NCBI GenBank assembly: GCA_000310025.1
Contig: FN649758.1
Coordinates: forward strand, 3,290,652 to 3,354,651
DNA length: 64,000 nt
Source: Ectocarpus siliculosus
Taxonomy: Eukaryota > Sar > Phaeophyceae > Ectocarpales > Ectocarpaceae
Reading direction: 5' to 3'
Shown here: in pieces, positions 34,804-46,662 of the stretch
How the letters are laid out: each line of letters begins with the position of its first letter
How positions within the stretch are numbered: the stretch's first letter is position 1
The notes under the pieces: model-generated
The model's database searches: none
Told to the model about the DNA's origin: nothing
The model's input: only the letters and a program-made list of their open reading frames with translations
Program-made: the position numbers and the translations under genes

Positions 34804-37620
34804 GGGGCTTCGCAGCTAGTGTGGAATCAATCGACGATGGTGGGACGCCCCCCACCAGGACCGAAGGTCAGTTGCCCTGAAGGAGGCCAGTGACATCGTA
34901 ATCGCGTGACACAGATGAAATATTCAAGTTGTTTCATACTCTGAATATTGCCGGGTGCCCCGTGTAAGGGCGGGTAAAAAAATCCCTTGGCACTGTGCAG
35001 CCTGATACAGCAGCATCATTGAATATTCCATATATCGTGACTCCTTACTAACAACGATCCTTGATCGCTTGTAGCTCGCCCGACCCGCAGGGGTGAGCTC
35101 ACAAGAGAACAAAGAGTATCACCTTCTCACAAAACAAGAAAGAGCGAACTAAAAACAGCGGAACGTTCGGAGCCCTTGAACGTGGGAGGGGCTCTCCGTG
35201 GAGCTGCACCCAGTCACAATACTGAAAATGTATCCTTAGGGGTGTCAAACGGGCTGTGGACTCACTTTCGTATCAATATATCCCACAAAAAAACGTGTCC
35301 CCGAAGATTCCAATCTGCGAGTTCGCCTGAAGGGGGGGCATTTTTCGCAAAAACCTCATCGTTTCTTCCATTTTCCCGGGGGCTTACCCAGGGTAACTTA
35401 CCACACACGAAGGCAAAGGACCTCGGCGGACAAGCCAAAGACCCACCACCGCGAACGAGCATTTTAACACCACACGGTACGCCGAAACGCGTACGTTTCG
35501 AAGGCGATGAGTGTGCGTCGGTGCGTTTGGGCCTCTGATCTATCCTGGACTTCAGCTCAATAAATTCTGTGGTTGTGGGCCCACCAACCAGCGTCACACT
35601 TACAGGACAGGCCGAACAGAGTTTTTAATGGCTCCCACATTCCTGCTGGAGGTAGTTTCCATAGTAATGGTCACGAGGAAATGGCAGAATATAACACCGT
35701 GCCATTTCCCTCGTCAACAATCAAGTCGAATCCTATCGAATCCTATGAACCCAAAATATTTCGCTCTTAACTTCGTTGACTCTGAGATGTTCCTTGATTG
35801 CGACGGCAGTACTGAACATTAGGATCGGTATTGCCATATGGACACAAAGAACTCTTGTCTTCTCCAGGTGCAATAATCGACGGTTTCGGACTGGACAATT
35901 GTTCAGAAATAAGGTTTGATTATGTTGCGCCCGTTCCCAGTGCTGACAGTCCCGCCTTGTTATTTTATAATGGGGCTCAGGTTTTGAAGATGCCCCTTTT
36001 TGAAGGCCTTTGTTTGAAATTTCTGCTCTCCGCAAACTTTCAGAAGAACGACCAGGCAGATGGGCTGGACCCACCTTAGATAAACTAACCAACGAAATGG
36101 CGACAGGTTCATCACATGCCATCGTAGAGCTACAGACAGAAGGAGCGTTTTGGGTTAGCACGCCCTGTGCGGGTTGAAACATCGGTTTGACCTGGCTGAG
36201 AACTTCACAACCAGGCGCAGCAAGTGCAGAACGAGCAAAACGGCGAGAATAGCCGAGGGATCGCGATCCGCTGCTGCTGCTGCTGCTGCTGCAGATGGCC
36301 AGGCAGGCAGGCACGCAACAACCAAACCCAAACACTCGTCGCAGCTGTAATTTCGCTTTTCTGCCGTGAGTAACAAGTATCTTCTTGCGTGTGTGAGGCA
36401 TCAGGCCGAACAATTTGCAAGCTCTCTCCTGCCCTCAATCAGGTTTCACCCCATCATCAACAGAGTCAGACAAACACATGCCGCGCTCGAGATGGGACCC
36501 AGGCACTTGGTCTGAATGTTGTGTGTGGTACGCGGCATCGACAGTTGTAGGTTCACGGAGTCTGCCTTCATTGAGATACAGTACCAGGGGCGATGTCTGC
36601 GAAAGTTTCACCAAACAGCAGTAGCTTAAAACCGCTTAAATCTTCGACTTTTGGCACCCAGGACCGGTCCCAGGAACCCTGCTTCAAGTACTTCAACAAC
36701 GTAAAGGTGTTTTCTGAAAAAGTCAAGCTCCAGTCCGAAACTGTGGAATTCGTGTAGTTCCTTCTACTGGGAAGGAAGTCAAGCAGGGAAAGCCCGTAAG
36801 AGAATCGAAGGCGGTCACGACACAGTACATGTTAATTGCGCTCAAGGTGTATGCTCAACGAGCAGGGAAGCGGCAAGATTTATCTTTGCATTCGTTTCGG
36901 TCGAGAGGAGCGATTTCACGGGCATTAGCACGAGCAGGGAGATTCTCTCTCATTCATTATCTCGAATGGGTGTCTTTCTGTGTGTGTAGTTATTTTTCCT
37001 TAATCCACTTATATTGTATGCGGAAGGAATATTGGAAAAGCCCGAAGACAGCATGGAGATACATGCGGCTGGTGGAGGTGGCGCCAGGTTCCGGGGGTGA
37101 GGGCGTGGTCCAAGGGGTAACAGAGGCACATTGCATGCAAGTTACTACAAGTATTAGTCTTACAAAATATCCCCGATTTTAAAATTTTAGTCGGGCAATG
37201 TTGTACTTCCATACGCAGACAGGGCATCGCCCGTGACGCACGTACAAACTGCAATGTACAATGCGAGCTGCGTAACGCGTTATCGACCATGGGATTTCAG
37301 TTTCGCGAGGCACGGTTGTGATGCATACATACGTACTGTAGGTCGCTACTGTGCATCAGATGATGTACACCGTCGTCCAACAGCCGCCGTTATTTAGAAC
37401 AAGAGCTTGCCTCGATAGCTGCAAGGATCAGCCCATAGCTTGTTGTGTCTTCCTCCATTTTTATCGTCTGTTTGAGTCACCAGCGTACGTGATATAGCTG
37501 TTCAGCATGGACTGGACATCTGTGTTGACTTCCGTTGCTCTTGGCCCGGGTGTGTGACGCGTGCTCCCAGTCCGTGCGTCGGCGGCGAGCGGTTCGGCGG
37601 TTGTGTTGGGCCCACAGGCC
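34804..37620. other. Intergenic, no gene seen
   Basis: Contains the upstream region of the coiled-coil gene and a CTG microsatellite at about 36271-36291. Small open frames such as 35831-36079 (+) have no recognisable motif. Confidence 0.5.
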
Positions 37621-37684
37621 GCCCAGCGCAAAGAATATGACTCTTGTTATGGTATAATAAGAGTCATATTCTTTGGCCCAGCGC
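37621..37684. mobile_element. Tiny foldback insertion flanked by 9-bp direct repeats
   Basis: A near-perfect hairpin with 21-bp arms (37630-37650 and 37654-37674, one mismatch) and a 3-nt loop, flanked on both sides by the direct repeat GCCCAGCGC (37621-37629 and 37676-37684). The layout is that of a short foldback element with a target-site duplication, but it could also be a local rearrangement. Confidence 0.6.
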
Positions 37685-38827
37685 CCAGCGGTTGATAGGG
37701 GGCTCCGCAGAAAGTGTTGTGTACGCGAAACCCACCCACCCTACAAGTTACAGCAAGGGACCCCGCAGAGGAACCGGGACTGTCACCCAGCCCGACGCCG
37801 CAACACAGCGAGGACGAGCGCGACACGGGAGCATTGTGCGAAATATCCGCTCTATCATGTTGGCCCGCATCAAGGAGTATTTCGAAGACAGAGGTGCGTG
37901 AGAGGAGCGTTGAAATATACCTGGGTGTGCGCTGTATCCTGTCCAAGACAGAGCGTTCATGATCTCCTCAACAGGCACCATGAGATGAAACTTAAGGGTA
38001 CGCTGCTGCTGTATCGACTCCGCGTGCACTGTGTTGTTGCACAACATTAACGAGTAGATAGAAAAGCACACCACAACGATGTAGATGTGAGAGGAAACAC
38101 AACACCACAAAACATCACGGATAAACGGATGCTTCTGTGCGGTCCAACTAAAGGCGTAGGCAAGTCTTTCTGTGTGTGTTTTTATTATTCCTTAATTAAA
38201 TTTAGACTAGGCGAACAGCGCGGCGTAATCGTGAAAAGGTAACTTGTTGTTGTTTCTCCGTCATGCCGTGCTAGTCAGGGGGACACTCTGAGTCCGTCCC
38301 CGAGATTCTGCAGGACGTATTGCTGTGCTGTAATAAAGGGGGTGTTGACGATTTACGCCGCAATATTTTGCTTTCAACCCTGTCTCTCGTTCTAACCCTA
38401 ACCCTTTAGGGCTGGGTCGCCTTTTGGGGAAACTTTTTGTCCCCATCTTTTTCACCTGCTTCACCTCGCGAAGAATGACATGATTGTCTCCTCCTTTGCT
38501 CTACTCGACCAGGGGGGTGCCAGGGTACACAGGGTCGACTTTAGTCTAGTATGGATGCTTTGTAGAGTGGAGGAGTATGAGGGTAATGAACAGGTCGAAT
38601 CGAGGGGCGATTACGCCGCGGGTTCAACAGCGAAGTTGCGCCGCGTCTGTCTACCCTTGGGTGGAAAGCGCTACTAGGGGCAAGCGCGGAAGAAGTACCT
38701 AGCCCACCGTTGATAGGAGGCACCGAGCAACCTAGGGCTTGAGCTAGAAGGTCTCACTTTCCCTCTGGAGAAACATCTTTAAAACATCCTTTTCGTGCCC
38801 CGTTTTCCCACGCTCCCGCCAGTTGCT

Positions 38828-38875
38828 GTCTATAATCCCTATCAAATGTCCCCTCGTTTGATAGGGATTATAGAC
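38828..38875. ncRNA. Perfect 19-bp hairpin, function unknown
   Basis: Arms at 38828-38846 (GTCTATAATCCCTATCAAA) and 38857-38875 are exact reverse complements with a 10-nt loop. It lies in the part of copy A that copy B lacks. It could be a small-RNA precursor, a foldback element or a chance palindrome; no flanking direct repeat was found. Confidence 0.35.
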
Positions 38876-38981
38876 AAAAGACGGCTCAAGTGGGAAGGCA
38901 GCTTTGCACTTGCACCCAGGGATGGAACTGTCTGCACCATCCAATCAGCAGGCGTCGTTCGCTCTTTTTCCTACATTTCAG

Positions 38982-40376
38982 AAATTTCGCAAGAACGCCG
39001 AGTTTTCTGTGCGTGGTAAGGGGGTTAAAGACATGGAACTGTTAAGAACGTGTCCATTCTCCCTCGACCTCCTTGTGTTTCCCCTCCTGGCTGTCTCCTG
39101 TTGTGCCTACAGGCGTTACGGCGAGCAACCTTCCCAAGGTCATCGTCGTGCACGAATGCTTGAGCGTGGCCTTCCTGGCGCTTACCTGGGCTGTCTGCTA
39201 TCAAATACAGCCTACGCAGGCAAGTCACCCAAGAGAGGCCGAGAGAGACGGACGGAAACAGACAGACAGACAGACAGACAGAAGAAACTAGAGAGAAATA
39301 TGCTGCACCGGTAGCACCTTCGACCTCAAAACCGTGCATGGCGTCCCCAATCATCGTTCTTCTAGCTATATGTGCCATGTAAATTACCGCCCTCTCTGAG
39401 AACATCTTAACGAGGAATCATTTTCTCTCTGGGCCGTTGTTTCTACCTTCCCGTGACTCACCCGTGCCCCCCGTCCCCCCTCTCCCGCCCCTCATGGTAA
39501 AAGTGCTCGTCGTCATACCTATATCCATGGCACGGTGCACCGTTTAGCTGAGGTGCGTGTACCCAATTGTGAGAGGACAGTTCACAGATCAGGCAACGGG
39601 AACTAACAAACACGTGCCCCTCCCCCCTATCCACCTTTGTTCACACTCGATTAACGCAGGGCCCAGTGCTCGCGCCCATCAACAAAACAATCCAAAACAG
39701 CAACAACGCCTTCATCGTCCGGAGTCGCCAGTCCTTCGAGGCCCTCATCTCCAAGTCGGAGAAGCGGCTTAGCCAAGATTGGTGAGAGATACAAGCTTGG
39801 TTTTTGGTACAGCAGGCGTTGTTGCTACTGCTGTTTCGTGTACTACTTGTGGGAACAATTGTGCTTCAACGCTTGTATATGCACTACTGTTGTTCTCTTC
39901 GCGTCCGCTTGTTTGTTTTCCGTATCCGTCACCTTTGTATGCCTTGTCTCTTTTTTGTCGACCTTTTCTTTGATCTCTACCGTACAATCAGGCTCAACAA
40001 GAGAGGAATCGACTCCGGGAGAATGGCGATCTCCCTAGCGGAATCGACCCTGTTCCGAAAGCTCGCCAAGCCGGTCACCATCCCGGGAAAGCTCTGGCTC
40101 ACGCTCAAGCTCTCGCAAACATTCCTTGTCGGCGACGACCGCGACAACGGCAATGAAAGCACCAACAGTGGTACCAGAAGGCCGTTGGTAAAAGAAGCAG
40201 CTTCGGGGACCAGAGGATGGGGGTGGCTGAGGAAGGGAAGACGATCTGGAAAGAGAGGGAAAACGATTTGCCCCCCCGGGAGGAGGGGGGGTGGGAGGGC
40301 GCCCGGCTGCTTTGTTGTCTTACCGCAGGCCGCTTCTGGCCCGTTTTTGCGATCCTCGAAGGAAATTTGTAGGTAG
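38982..40376 (+). CDS. DUF1279/FAM210-like membrane protein, 5' incomplete
   Basis: Exons in phase: 38982-39015 (tentative), 39113-39219, 39660-39781 and 39992-40376 (stop TAG), about 215 codons. Seen: LPKVIVVHECLSVAFLALTWAVCY, a likely membrane helix after a VH start, and ISLAESTLFRKLAKPVTIPGKLWLTLKLSQ, which matches the A-x-x-x-x-K-x-x-x-PV-x-x-P-x-x-L pattern of DUF1279/FAM210 proteins of mitochondria and plastids. The linker between them (PINKTIQNSNNAFIVRSRQSFEALI) is longer than usual. The second exon ends with a perfect GC donor (CAG, then GCAAGT). The last 70 residues are Gly/Arg-rich and may be partly non-coding. The start exon was not found. The family call is tentative; a broken duplicate lies at 57953-58720. 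Confidence 0.55.
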
Positions 40377-41180
40377 AAGACTTACTCTAGGGCACACGCT
40401 GCAGAACTCCCAAAGCTTGGAGGGGCCCGGCCTAGCGATGGCTCGCCCTTTTTTCGGTCCTTTGTGATACTCCACAGTTGCCCGTAGAGCAGTGGAGGTG
40501 GCGGTATATCGTATCGCGGTGTAGTGACCGACGAAAATCACCACGTTATTTTGGGACCCGCGCTACTGGGGGAGGCTACGGTTGCTGTGCCAACGTTTTT
40601 TTTCCGCGGTACATGGGGCACCGCGTTATTCGGGACCGCGATATATTGGGACCACTTCTGTAGTCGGTCTTGTTTGTTGCCCTCTTTCCCTACCTCGCTT
40701 TGCGCAACTAGCGGGGTCGTCTGGAGTATTTTCTGTGCAATTGCACCAATGAAAGCTTGTCTGTTTGCCAACGGAGACAACGTCGGTCGCGACAATATGA
40801 CGGAGAAGATCACACGAGTTAGCGTGTCTGATTATGCTATCTCTGTTCACACACAAGGACTGTGTGTGTGCGAAGGGGTGTGTTTGTGTCGCAGGTTTTA
40901 GCGCTAACGTAATGACGTCCGATTTTTTGCGTGGGTGCTAACCCACTGTTGTTGCCTTGGTTTCTCTTTACACATATTTCGAGTATGTTTCGGAGGCCCC
41001 AGTCGGGATTACACAGAAAGGTAGAACGACACACCAAAGTTGTTGCCACCTTTCTCATTGGGTGCTTGCCGTTGTACATGGATCGGCAAGGATTCCGCCT
41101 TTCCATTCCCGCTTTAAGTGGCCGAGATGATCTCACAGGGGGAGTTTCCTCCTCCTCGAGAATATCTCTTCCAAAATCGT

Positions 41181-42299
41181 ACGTGCATACAATCGCGAAG
41201 GATAGAGCAGTGGCCGGCGACGACGAGAACGACACTCCTCGAAAGTGTCGGGTCTTGCGACCTCACGGCATGCATAGAGTTTTGCACAAGTAATATTCAT
41301 TTAGCCGTTCTTGTAGATATCCACCGCTGACTGATCTTCGGTAGGTTATATTGCCTTCATTTCATCTCCTACCGAGTCCAGCGAATGCACCATTTTCATT
41401 CAGAAGCTTGAAATGGAATGTACTTTAGTATGAAGTATGCATTCATGCGAAGAGGGAGTGAATGCACACGTCAGGTGGTAACTGCAACAGACCATCCCTC
41501 TCTGCCACCAAATCTGCCGCCACATGCATTCACTCTCACGTCCAGTGCGTGTTGCCTAGTATACTGATTTTTGCTGGCAATGTGACCGTTAAGAAGAACG
41601 ATGACCACTACATAGACCACTACATGTTCACAGGAATGCCAACCCTGAGGGGAAGAGTTCGTGGCTTGAAAGAACGCTTGACGGACTCGGGCATTAAAAT
41701 TTATTGAGAAGCACAATGAACACTAGACCACTACTGTGTAGTCGGCAATAACAGTGACGAGTGACGATGACGTCACGAAAGGAGCAGGCGTGGTGGGGGT
41801 AAGCTCGGATACAATTGCACGGAGGTCCGGTGGACGCGTTCGGATGGAAGGGTTTGGTTCTGTTTTCGAAGTTGTGGATTTTGGGGAGTGATTTCACTGA
41901 ACTGGATAGTTCGCGTCAGTCTGAGGCAGTTGTGCGGTCTGGGAGTGAGAATTCCCGACGACCGTACTGATATACGGGGGCCAGCCACAGGTAGCTTCAA
42001 ATACACACCTTAAACACATCGACCCTTGGCTCAGTCGCTGTGCATTGTTATTTCCTGTCGTCAAGACACGGGACTACTGTAATGCCCTATTCTTGTCAGC
42101 ACATCTGGGTGTTTTGGCGCGGGAGTGAATGTACGGCAGTTGCAGCATGTGAAGACGAAAGTACGACATTGCTATCTTGTAGGAAGTGTCAGAGGGGCCT
42201 AGGACAAGCGGGTGCGGTGTAAGGTAACAGCAACAGCTGAATTCAAGAGCAACTGCCCCCACGAGGTAGGCGACACAGGTCCTGTGAAAATATGATTGG
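41181..42299. other. Intergenic, no gene seen
   Basis: Between the end of copy A and the degenerate repeat that flanks the retrotransposon. Only short frames. Confidence 0.5.
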
Positions 42300-42580
42300 G
42301 AGTTCACAGGTTCACAGGCCGAGACGTGGGGACGTCTCATGGGACACATTGGACTTCTCGTGGGACGCGTGGGACGACCCATGGCACGTGGAATGAGACT
42401 GATAGGACACGTTCATAGGACGCCTGGAACGTCCCATGGGGACAAATACCCCTGCGGCGCCCGACACCATCAGCCACACGCATCGACACTCAGATAGGAT
42501 GGTGGGGCTACGGCAGTACCAGTGCCTTCTCGTGCACGGCGACACATGATATTTGTAGGTCGTTTCATGGGCATTCAATA
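42300..42580. repeat. Degenerate CATGGGACGTC-rich repeat at insertion site
   Basis: Many imperfect copies of a 10-13 bp unit built on GTCCCATGGGAC and its reverse (for example TCTCATGGGACACATTGGAC, GTGGGACGACCCATGG, GAACGTCCCATGGGGAC). The same kind of sequence resumes right of the element (49905-50030), so the LTR element inserted into this repeat. Confidence 0.55.
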
Positions 42581-42585
42581 CGTGT

Positions 42586-42885
42586 TGATAGATATACTTG
42601 TAGCAATGCCAAGTGGTTGTAGGATTGTATGGTACGTGGAATGTATTTCCAGGGTGTGCAAGGTACCCCTGTTGTATACTGCGTCGCCCCCGTACTGATG
42701 GTGCGTGCGCGTGTGCGTGCAGTTCGTTCATGTGTTCATGTGAGTCCATGTTTTTCATGTGAAGAAGAAGTCTATACAACAAGCCCAGCACATCTTTCCT
42801 CCTTGGCGCGAGTTCGCCGAGTTGCCGACACCCTATTCAACACACGTCTTGCGACAAGCTACCCCCAGTTCGGATCATCCTAACA
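42586..42885 (+). repeat. Left LTR
   Basis: 300 bp, from TGATAGATATAC to ATCCTAACA. Matches the right LTR (49601-49900) throughout by visual comparison. Confidence 0.95.
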
Positions 42886-42890
42886 CGCTA

Positions 42891-42936
42891 GCGTGTGATA
42901 TCACACGGGATCCCGAGGTGAGGTTAGCTATAAAAG
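42891..42936 (+). promoter_or_regulatory. Palindrome and TATA-like box after the left LTR
   Basis: CGTGTGATATCACACG at 42891-42906 is a perfect 16-bp palindrome where a primer-binding site would be expected. TATAAAAG at 42929-42936 lies about 23 bp upstream of the first gag ATG (42959). LTR elements normally start transcription inside the LTR, so the role of this box is uncertain. Confidence 0.35.
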
Positions 42937-42958
42937 GGTTCGGCTAGAGAAGTAGATC

Positions 42959-45011
42959 ATGGAAGCCCTCGACCTCAGCAGCTTAACTGAAGAGGACCGC
43001 CAAGCATTTATCGGCGCACATCAAAGAGGAAGTGGAGAGAGGAGTACAAGAAAAAATCAAGTTTACCGAAGAGAAGCGTCCCGCATCAGAGAGCGTGGAC
43101 AAGCCCCCCGATGGAGGCGATCCCCGGCATGCTCGGCCGGCTGGAACAGCGTTAGACCCGCAACCTGAAGACCAGCCACGATCGTTGGAGGACCGTCTCG
43201 TTGAGTCCTTCGCGCGGGCAATGCGGAGGACCAACACTCCGGGGGAGGAAACCAGGGAAGTCTTACCCCCTAAGGACACCATTCGTGTCAGTCCTGTAAT
43301 ACATGTAGCCCCATTTACGGGTGTGTTCGATTCGAGTGTCGATGTCCAGGTTAGAGTGCAGGTTTTTGAGAGCCAATTTCGGATGTTGCTGCAACAAGAA
43401 GATTGCCTGAGCGCGATACAATCAGAAGAGACGATCAAGGTGGGGAAACCAGATGCAGACATTCCCAATCTGAAGGAGGAGTATGGTAGGAGGGCCGTAG
43501 AGAAGGCTATGAAGGCATGGCAGCTAATACTGGCGAAGATTCAGGTTGCATCGATCGTTCCAGCCATTATCTCTAGTGGTTGCCCCACGGAATCATGGAG
43601 GATATTCCGAAACTACTTTGAAGTGCACGCCCACACAGAAAAGACTAGCCTCCAACTAGAGTGGCAACAATTGACGCAGAAGGGAGACCAACATCCCAAA
43701 GAGTACCTGTCGAGAGGGTGGGTGCTAAGGCAAAGATTGTCGTCATGCGGCGTGATGATAACTGAAGATGATGCCAACAGACACCTCGTGCGCAACCTCC
43801 TCCCGGATTATGATGTATACACAGGTTTTCTCATGTCCGAGAATGGTCTGGAGAGGGAGAGGGTAGAAAGAATCATAGTGAATGCTTGGGCGGAGATGGA
43901 GGCGAGAAGGAAGAAGAAGCAGGAGAGCGTGGGGGCTTACGCCCTCGTCACTGGCGGTGAGAACCGTAGTGGCGGGGGAGGGAACACGGGGGGACCAGGG
44001 CAGTCGAGAGGACAACGGAGGACGGGAGCGCGACAACAGCAGCAACAACCGCAGCAGCCACATCAGCAGAATCAGCAATACTTCTATCGACAGCAACAGA
44101 TGTACCCGCCGCCGCACCCGCCCGAGATAAGATATTGTGACCTCCACAACACCCCGTCCCACAGCAACGATGAGTGTCGCTGGCAGCGAGGTTGGGGAGG
44201 TCCCTCGGGCAGCCAAGATGCGAGATACGGCGGAAGGTACGGGCCCCAGCATGGGGGCCGGGGCTTTTCTGGAGGAGGACGTCATCAGCAGCAGCTGGCA
44301 AGAGGAAGACACGGTGGACGTGGCGCCACTCCCGGTGGATGGGGCAGAGGCCCTCCTCACCAGGGAGCACCAGGCAGCAATCTTCCCGCCTACCCCGTGC
44401 CTCAGCAGGGGTACGACTACAGCGCTTACCCCCCGAACATCTACCGCCCCCAAGGAAACGAGCCACCTATCCACGCAGCAGATCCGAGGAAGCGGTGCGA
44501 AAACTGCGGTGAGATGGGCCACAACCACATCTTCTGCCCTTCACGGGTGGATGTAGGCAGACCAGCCGGCCAGCCCGCAGCGCCCGCACCGCCCCGACCC
44601 CCGGCCGCGGGATACAACACCCAGCGGCCCCCATGGGCGCACTCCTACGGGCAGGCTAACGCCGCACAGCAGTACGGCGGGGGGCCGCACGAGACAGGAG
44701 CGGCAGCAGGCGCGTCAGCAGGAGCGGCGGCAGAAGCACAACAGCATCCGGTGACGCACGCGAGCGGCGTTTACGAGTACCCGCCCCAACAGCAGCAGCC
44801 GGAGTACGCTTCACAAGGCCATGGGCGGGCAACGCATAGTAATGGATCCTGTAGGCATTCACCTATTCGACGGAAATTTAACTTTTCCCCGTGGCGAGCG
44901 TGGTTCATCGTTGAGAGCCACTCGCCTGCCCCCGAATTACGGGACGCCCATTGCTGTGCCCGTGACAACGCCGTTTCCCCCGCCCGCCCCTCGCTCTGCC
45001 GATTACGTTAG
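42959..45011 (+). pseudogene. copia gag, frameshifted near its start
   Basis: Nucleocapsid precursor. The ATG at 42959 opens MEALDLSSLTEEDRQAFIGA; the frame carrying the rest of gag, 43032-45011, is offset by one base, which suggests an indel near 43015-43025. The main part has a UBN2/Retrotran-gag-like region (TESWRIFRNYFEVHAHTEKT, LRQRLSSCGVMITEDDANRH) and a CCHC knuckle CENCGEMGHNHIFC at about 44493-44534, followed by a Gln/Pro/Gly-rich tail. Confidence 0.8.
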
Positions 45012-46662
45012 TGTGAGTGGTGTTGAATCTATGCATGCAATCCCCCGCATGCAGCCTTCCCCCCAAGGTGTAGCGTACGTGCCCCCTCCCTCGGTGTCTA
45101 GTGTACCGCCCACTGTCGGCAGCGCCAGCAGTGTAGTACCTCCAACGGTGTCTAGGTTCCCGCCCACTGCAAGCAGTGTCGTGCATCCATCTGCTCCGAG
45201 GAGCATAGTGCCGTCCCATGTCTCTGGTTTCCCGCCCGCTGCCAGCAGCGTAGTACCTCATGGTGACCCCCCCCACAGGAATATTTTTCATGCACCCGTG
45301 TCGAATTTTCCGCCCGCTGCTACCGGCGAAGTACTTTCCACGATGTACGGTTACCCTCCCGCTGCAAACAGCGTAGTACCCTCTGCTGTGTCCGGTGTCC
45401 CGCCCGCTGCGAACAGCGTCGTTCCTCCGGCAATGTATGCCCCCCCCCTCGCTGACAGGAGTGTGGTTTTTTCTTCCGCTCCTCAAGTACCTCATGGAAT
45501 GGAGTTGGTAGGTGTTCCCGGGCTGCCCTCGCCCGACGTCTCCGTTTTTCAAGAGAGTATTGATGATGATGACCGTGGGTGCATTCCGTTCACGGAGCAG
45601 GGAGATTACGAGTGGGCTGTGTACCTCTTAGAGCGACGAGAAGAATCAGACGACCCCCATGAATTTTTGGAGTTGATGTTTGAGTCTGGCTTTGCGAATG
45701 TCTTCGATGATGTTGCCTTTGCCGTCCCCGTCATGGCCCCGGGCAAGCGACCTTTTTCGGTGGGGAAACCCACAACCGTTGTTGACATTAATCTTCTCCA
45801 CGTCTCGTGTTCCCATGCGAATGAGTTTTTGTTGCGTGAACTTTCGAAGCAGCACGGCCTCCGCCTGACCGGTGTTCTGCAGCCTTGTGGTGGTTGCATA
45901 CAGGCGAAGGGGAAGAAGGCGGGCGTGCCCCATAAAATGGGCGCGCGCGCGAGCGGGCCGCACGATCTTTGGCACATCGATCTATGTGGGCCCATGACGG
46001 CGTCGCTGGGGGGATCATTTTTCTTGATCATGTTCGTGGACAGTTTCTCGCGGTGGATGAAGCTGTACGGGATGAGGCGCAAGTCGGACACCCTCGCCTT
46101 CGTCAAGAAGTTCCTCGCCGACATGAGTGGCACCGGTGTTCCTCGTTCTTTCCGGATGGACAACGGGGGGGAGTTCCTCAGCCACGACTTCATCGCCTTC
46201 TGCGACAACGCCGGCATCCGCCGTACGTACACGGCGCCGGGCACTCCGCAACAAAATGGCCCGGCGGAGAGCGCGATCTGGCGCGTGAACAAGGCCGGCC
46301 ACGCCGCTCGTCTCGAAGCATGCCGCCTGTTCCCCCAAGATCGACTTCACCCGCATCCCTGGCTACGGGCGCGATGGCGAGCGGCTCTGGCTAGAGTCAT
46401 GTCACTGGGCTGCCGGCGGCTTCAACCGTTCCCCGACCACGGCGAACGCAGGGCACAAGTCGCCGCACGAGCTCTTCACCGGTCGCCCGCCCCCACTCCA
46501 GATCGTCCCGTTCTTGCAGCCGGGGTACATGCGTGTGACGCGTACGCGGAAGATGGACCCCCAGGCAGTGCTGTGCTGCTACCTCAACAATGGCGACAAC
46601 CACCACGACTCGGCGGTCAAGGTTCTCAAGTTTGCTACGGGGCGCGTGTGCATGACGAATAA
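44821..46662 (+). pseudogene. copia pol, Pro-rich segment and integrase
   Basis: Frame +1 relative to gag, overlapping its end. The first 300 codons are Pro/Ser/Val repeats (PPAASSVVP-type) where a protease would be expected. Then come the integrase zinc-binding HHCC region (LLHVSCSHANEFLL ... CGGC) and the DDE core: HIDLCGP (about 45976), RMDNGGEF (about 46157), GPAESAI (about 46258). Near 46335 the conserved continuation (IDFTRIPGYGRDGERLW, then HKSPHELFTGRPPP) switches to the next frame, so the integrase is interrupted. Confidence 0.85.

Larger units (their letters stand above)
37685..41180. repeat. Segmental duplication, copy A
   Basis: Blocks here match 55790-59720 in the same order and orientation. 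Examples: GGGGGCTCCGCAGAAA near 37697 and 55828, ATGTTGGCCCGCATCAAGGA near 37857 and 56047, GGACACTCTGAGTCCGTC near 38281 and 56374, and nearly all of 39050-41180 against 57890-59720. The stretch 38400-39050 is not shared. Copy A carries the DUF1279-like gene. Confidence 0.8.

Noticed and set aside
35733-36413. Minus-strand frame of 226 codons
   Set aside because: Interrupted by a CTG microsatellite, no motif and no plausible splice context.
38394-38410. Telomere-like CTAACCCTAACCCTTTAGGG
   Set aside because: Only two to three degenerate units in the middle of copy A; too short to be an interstitial telomere or a chromosome end.
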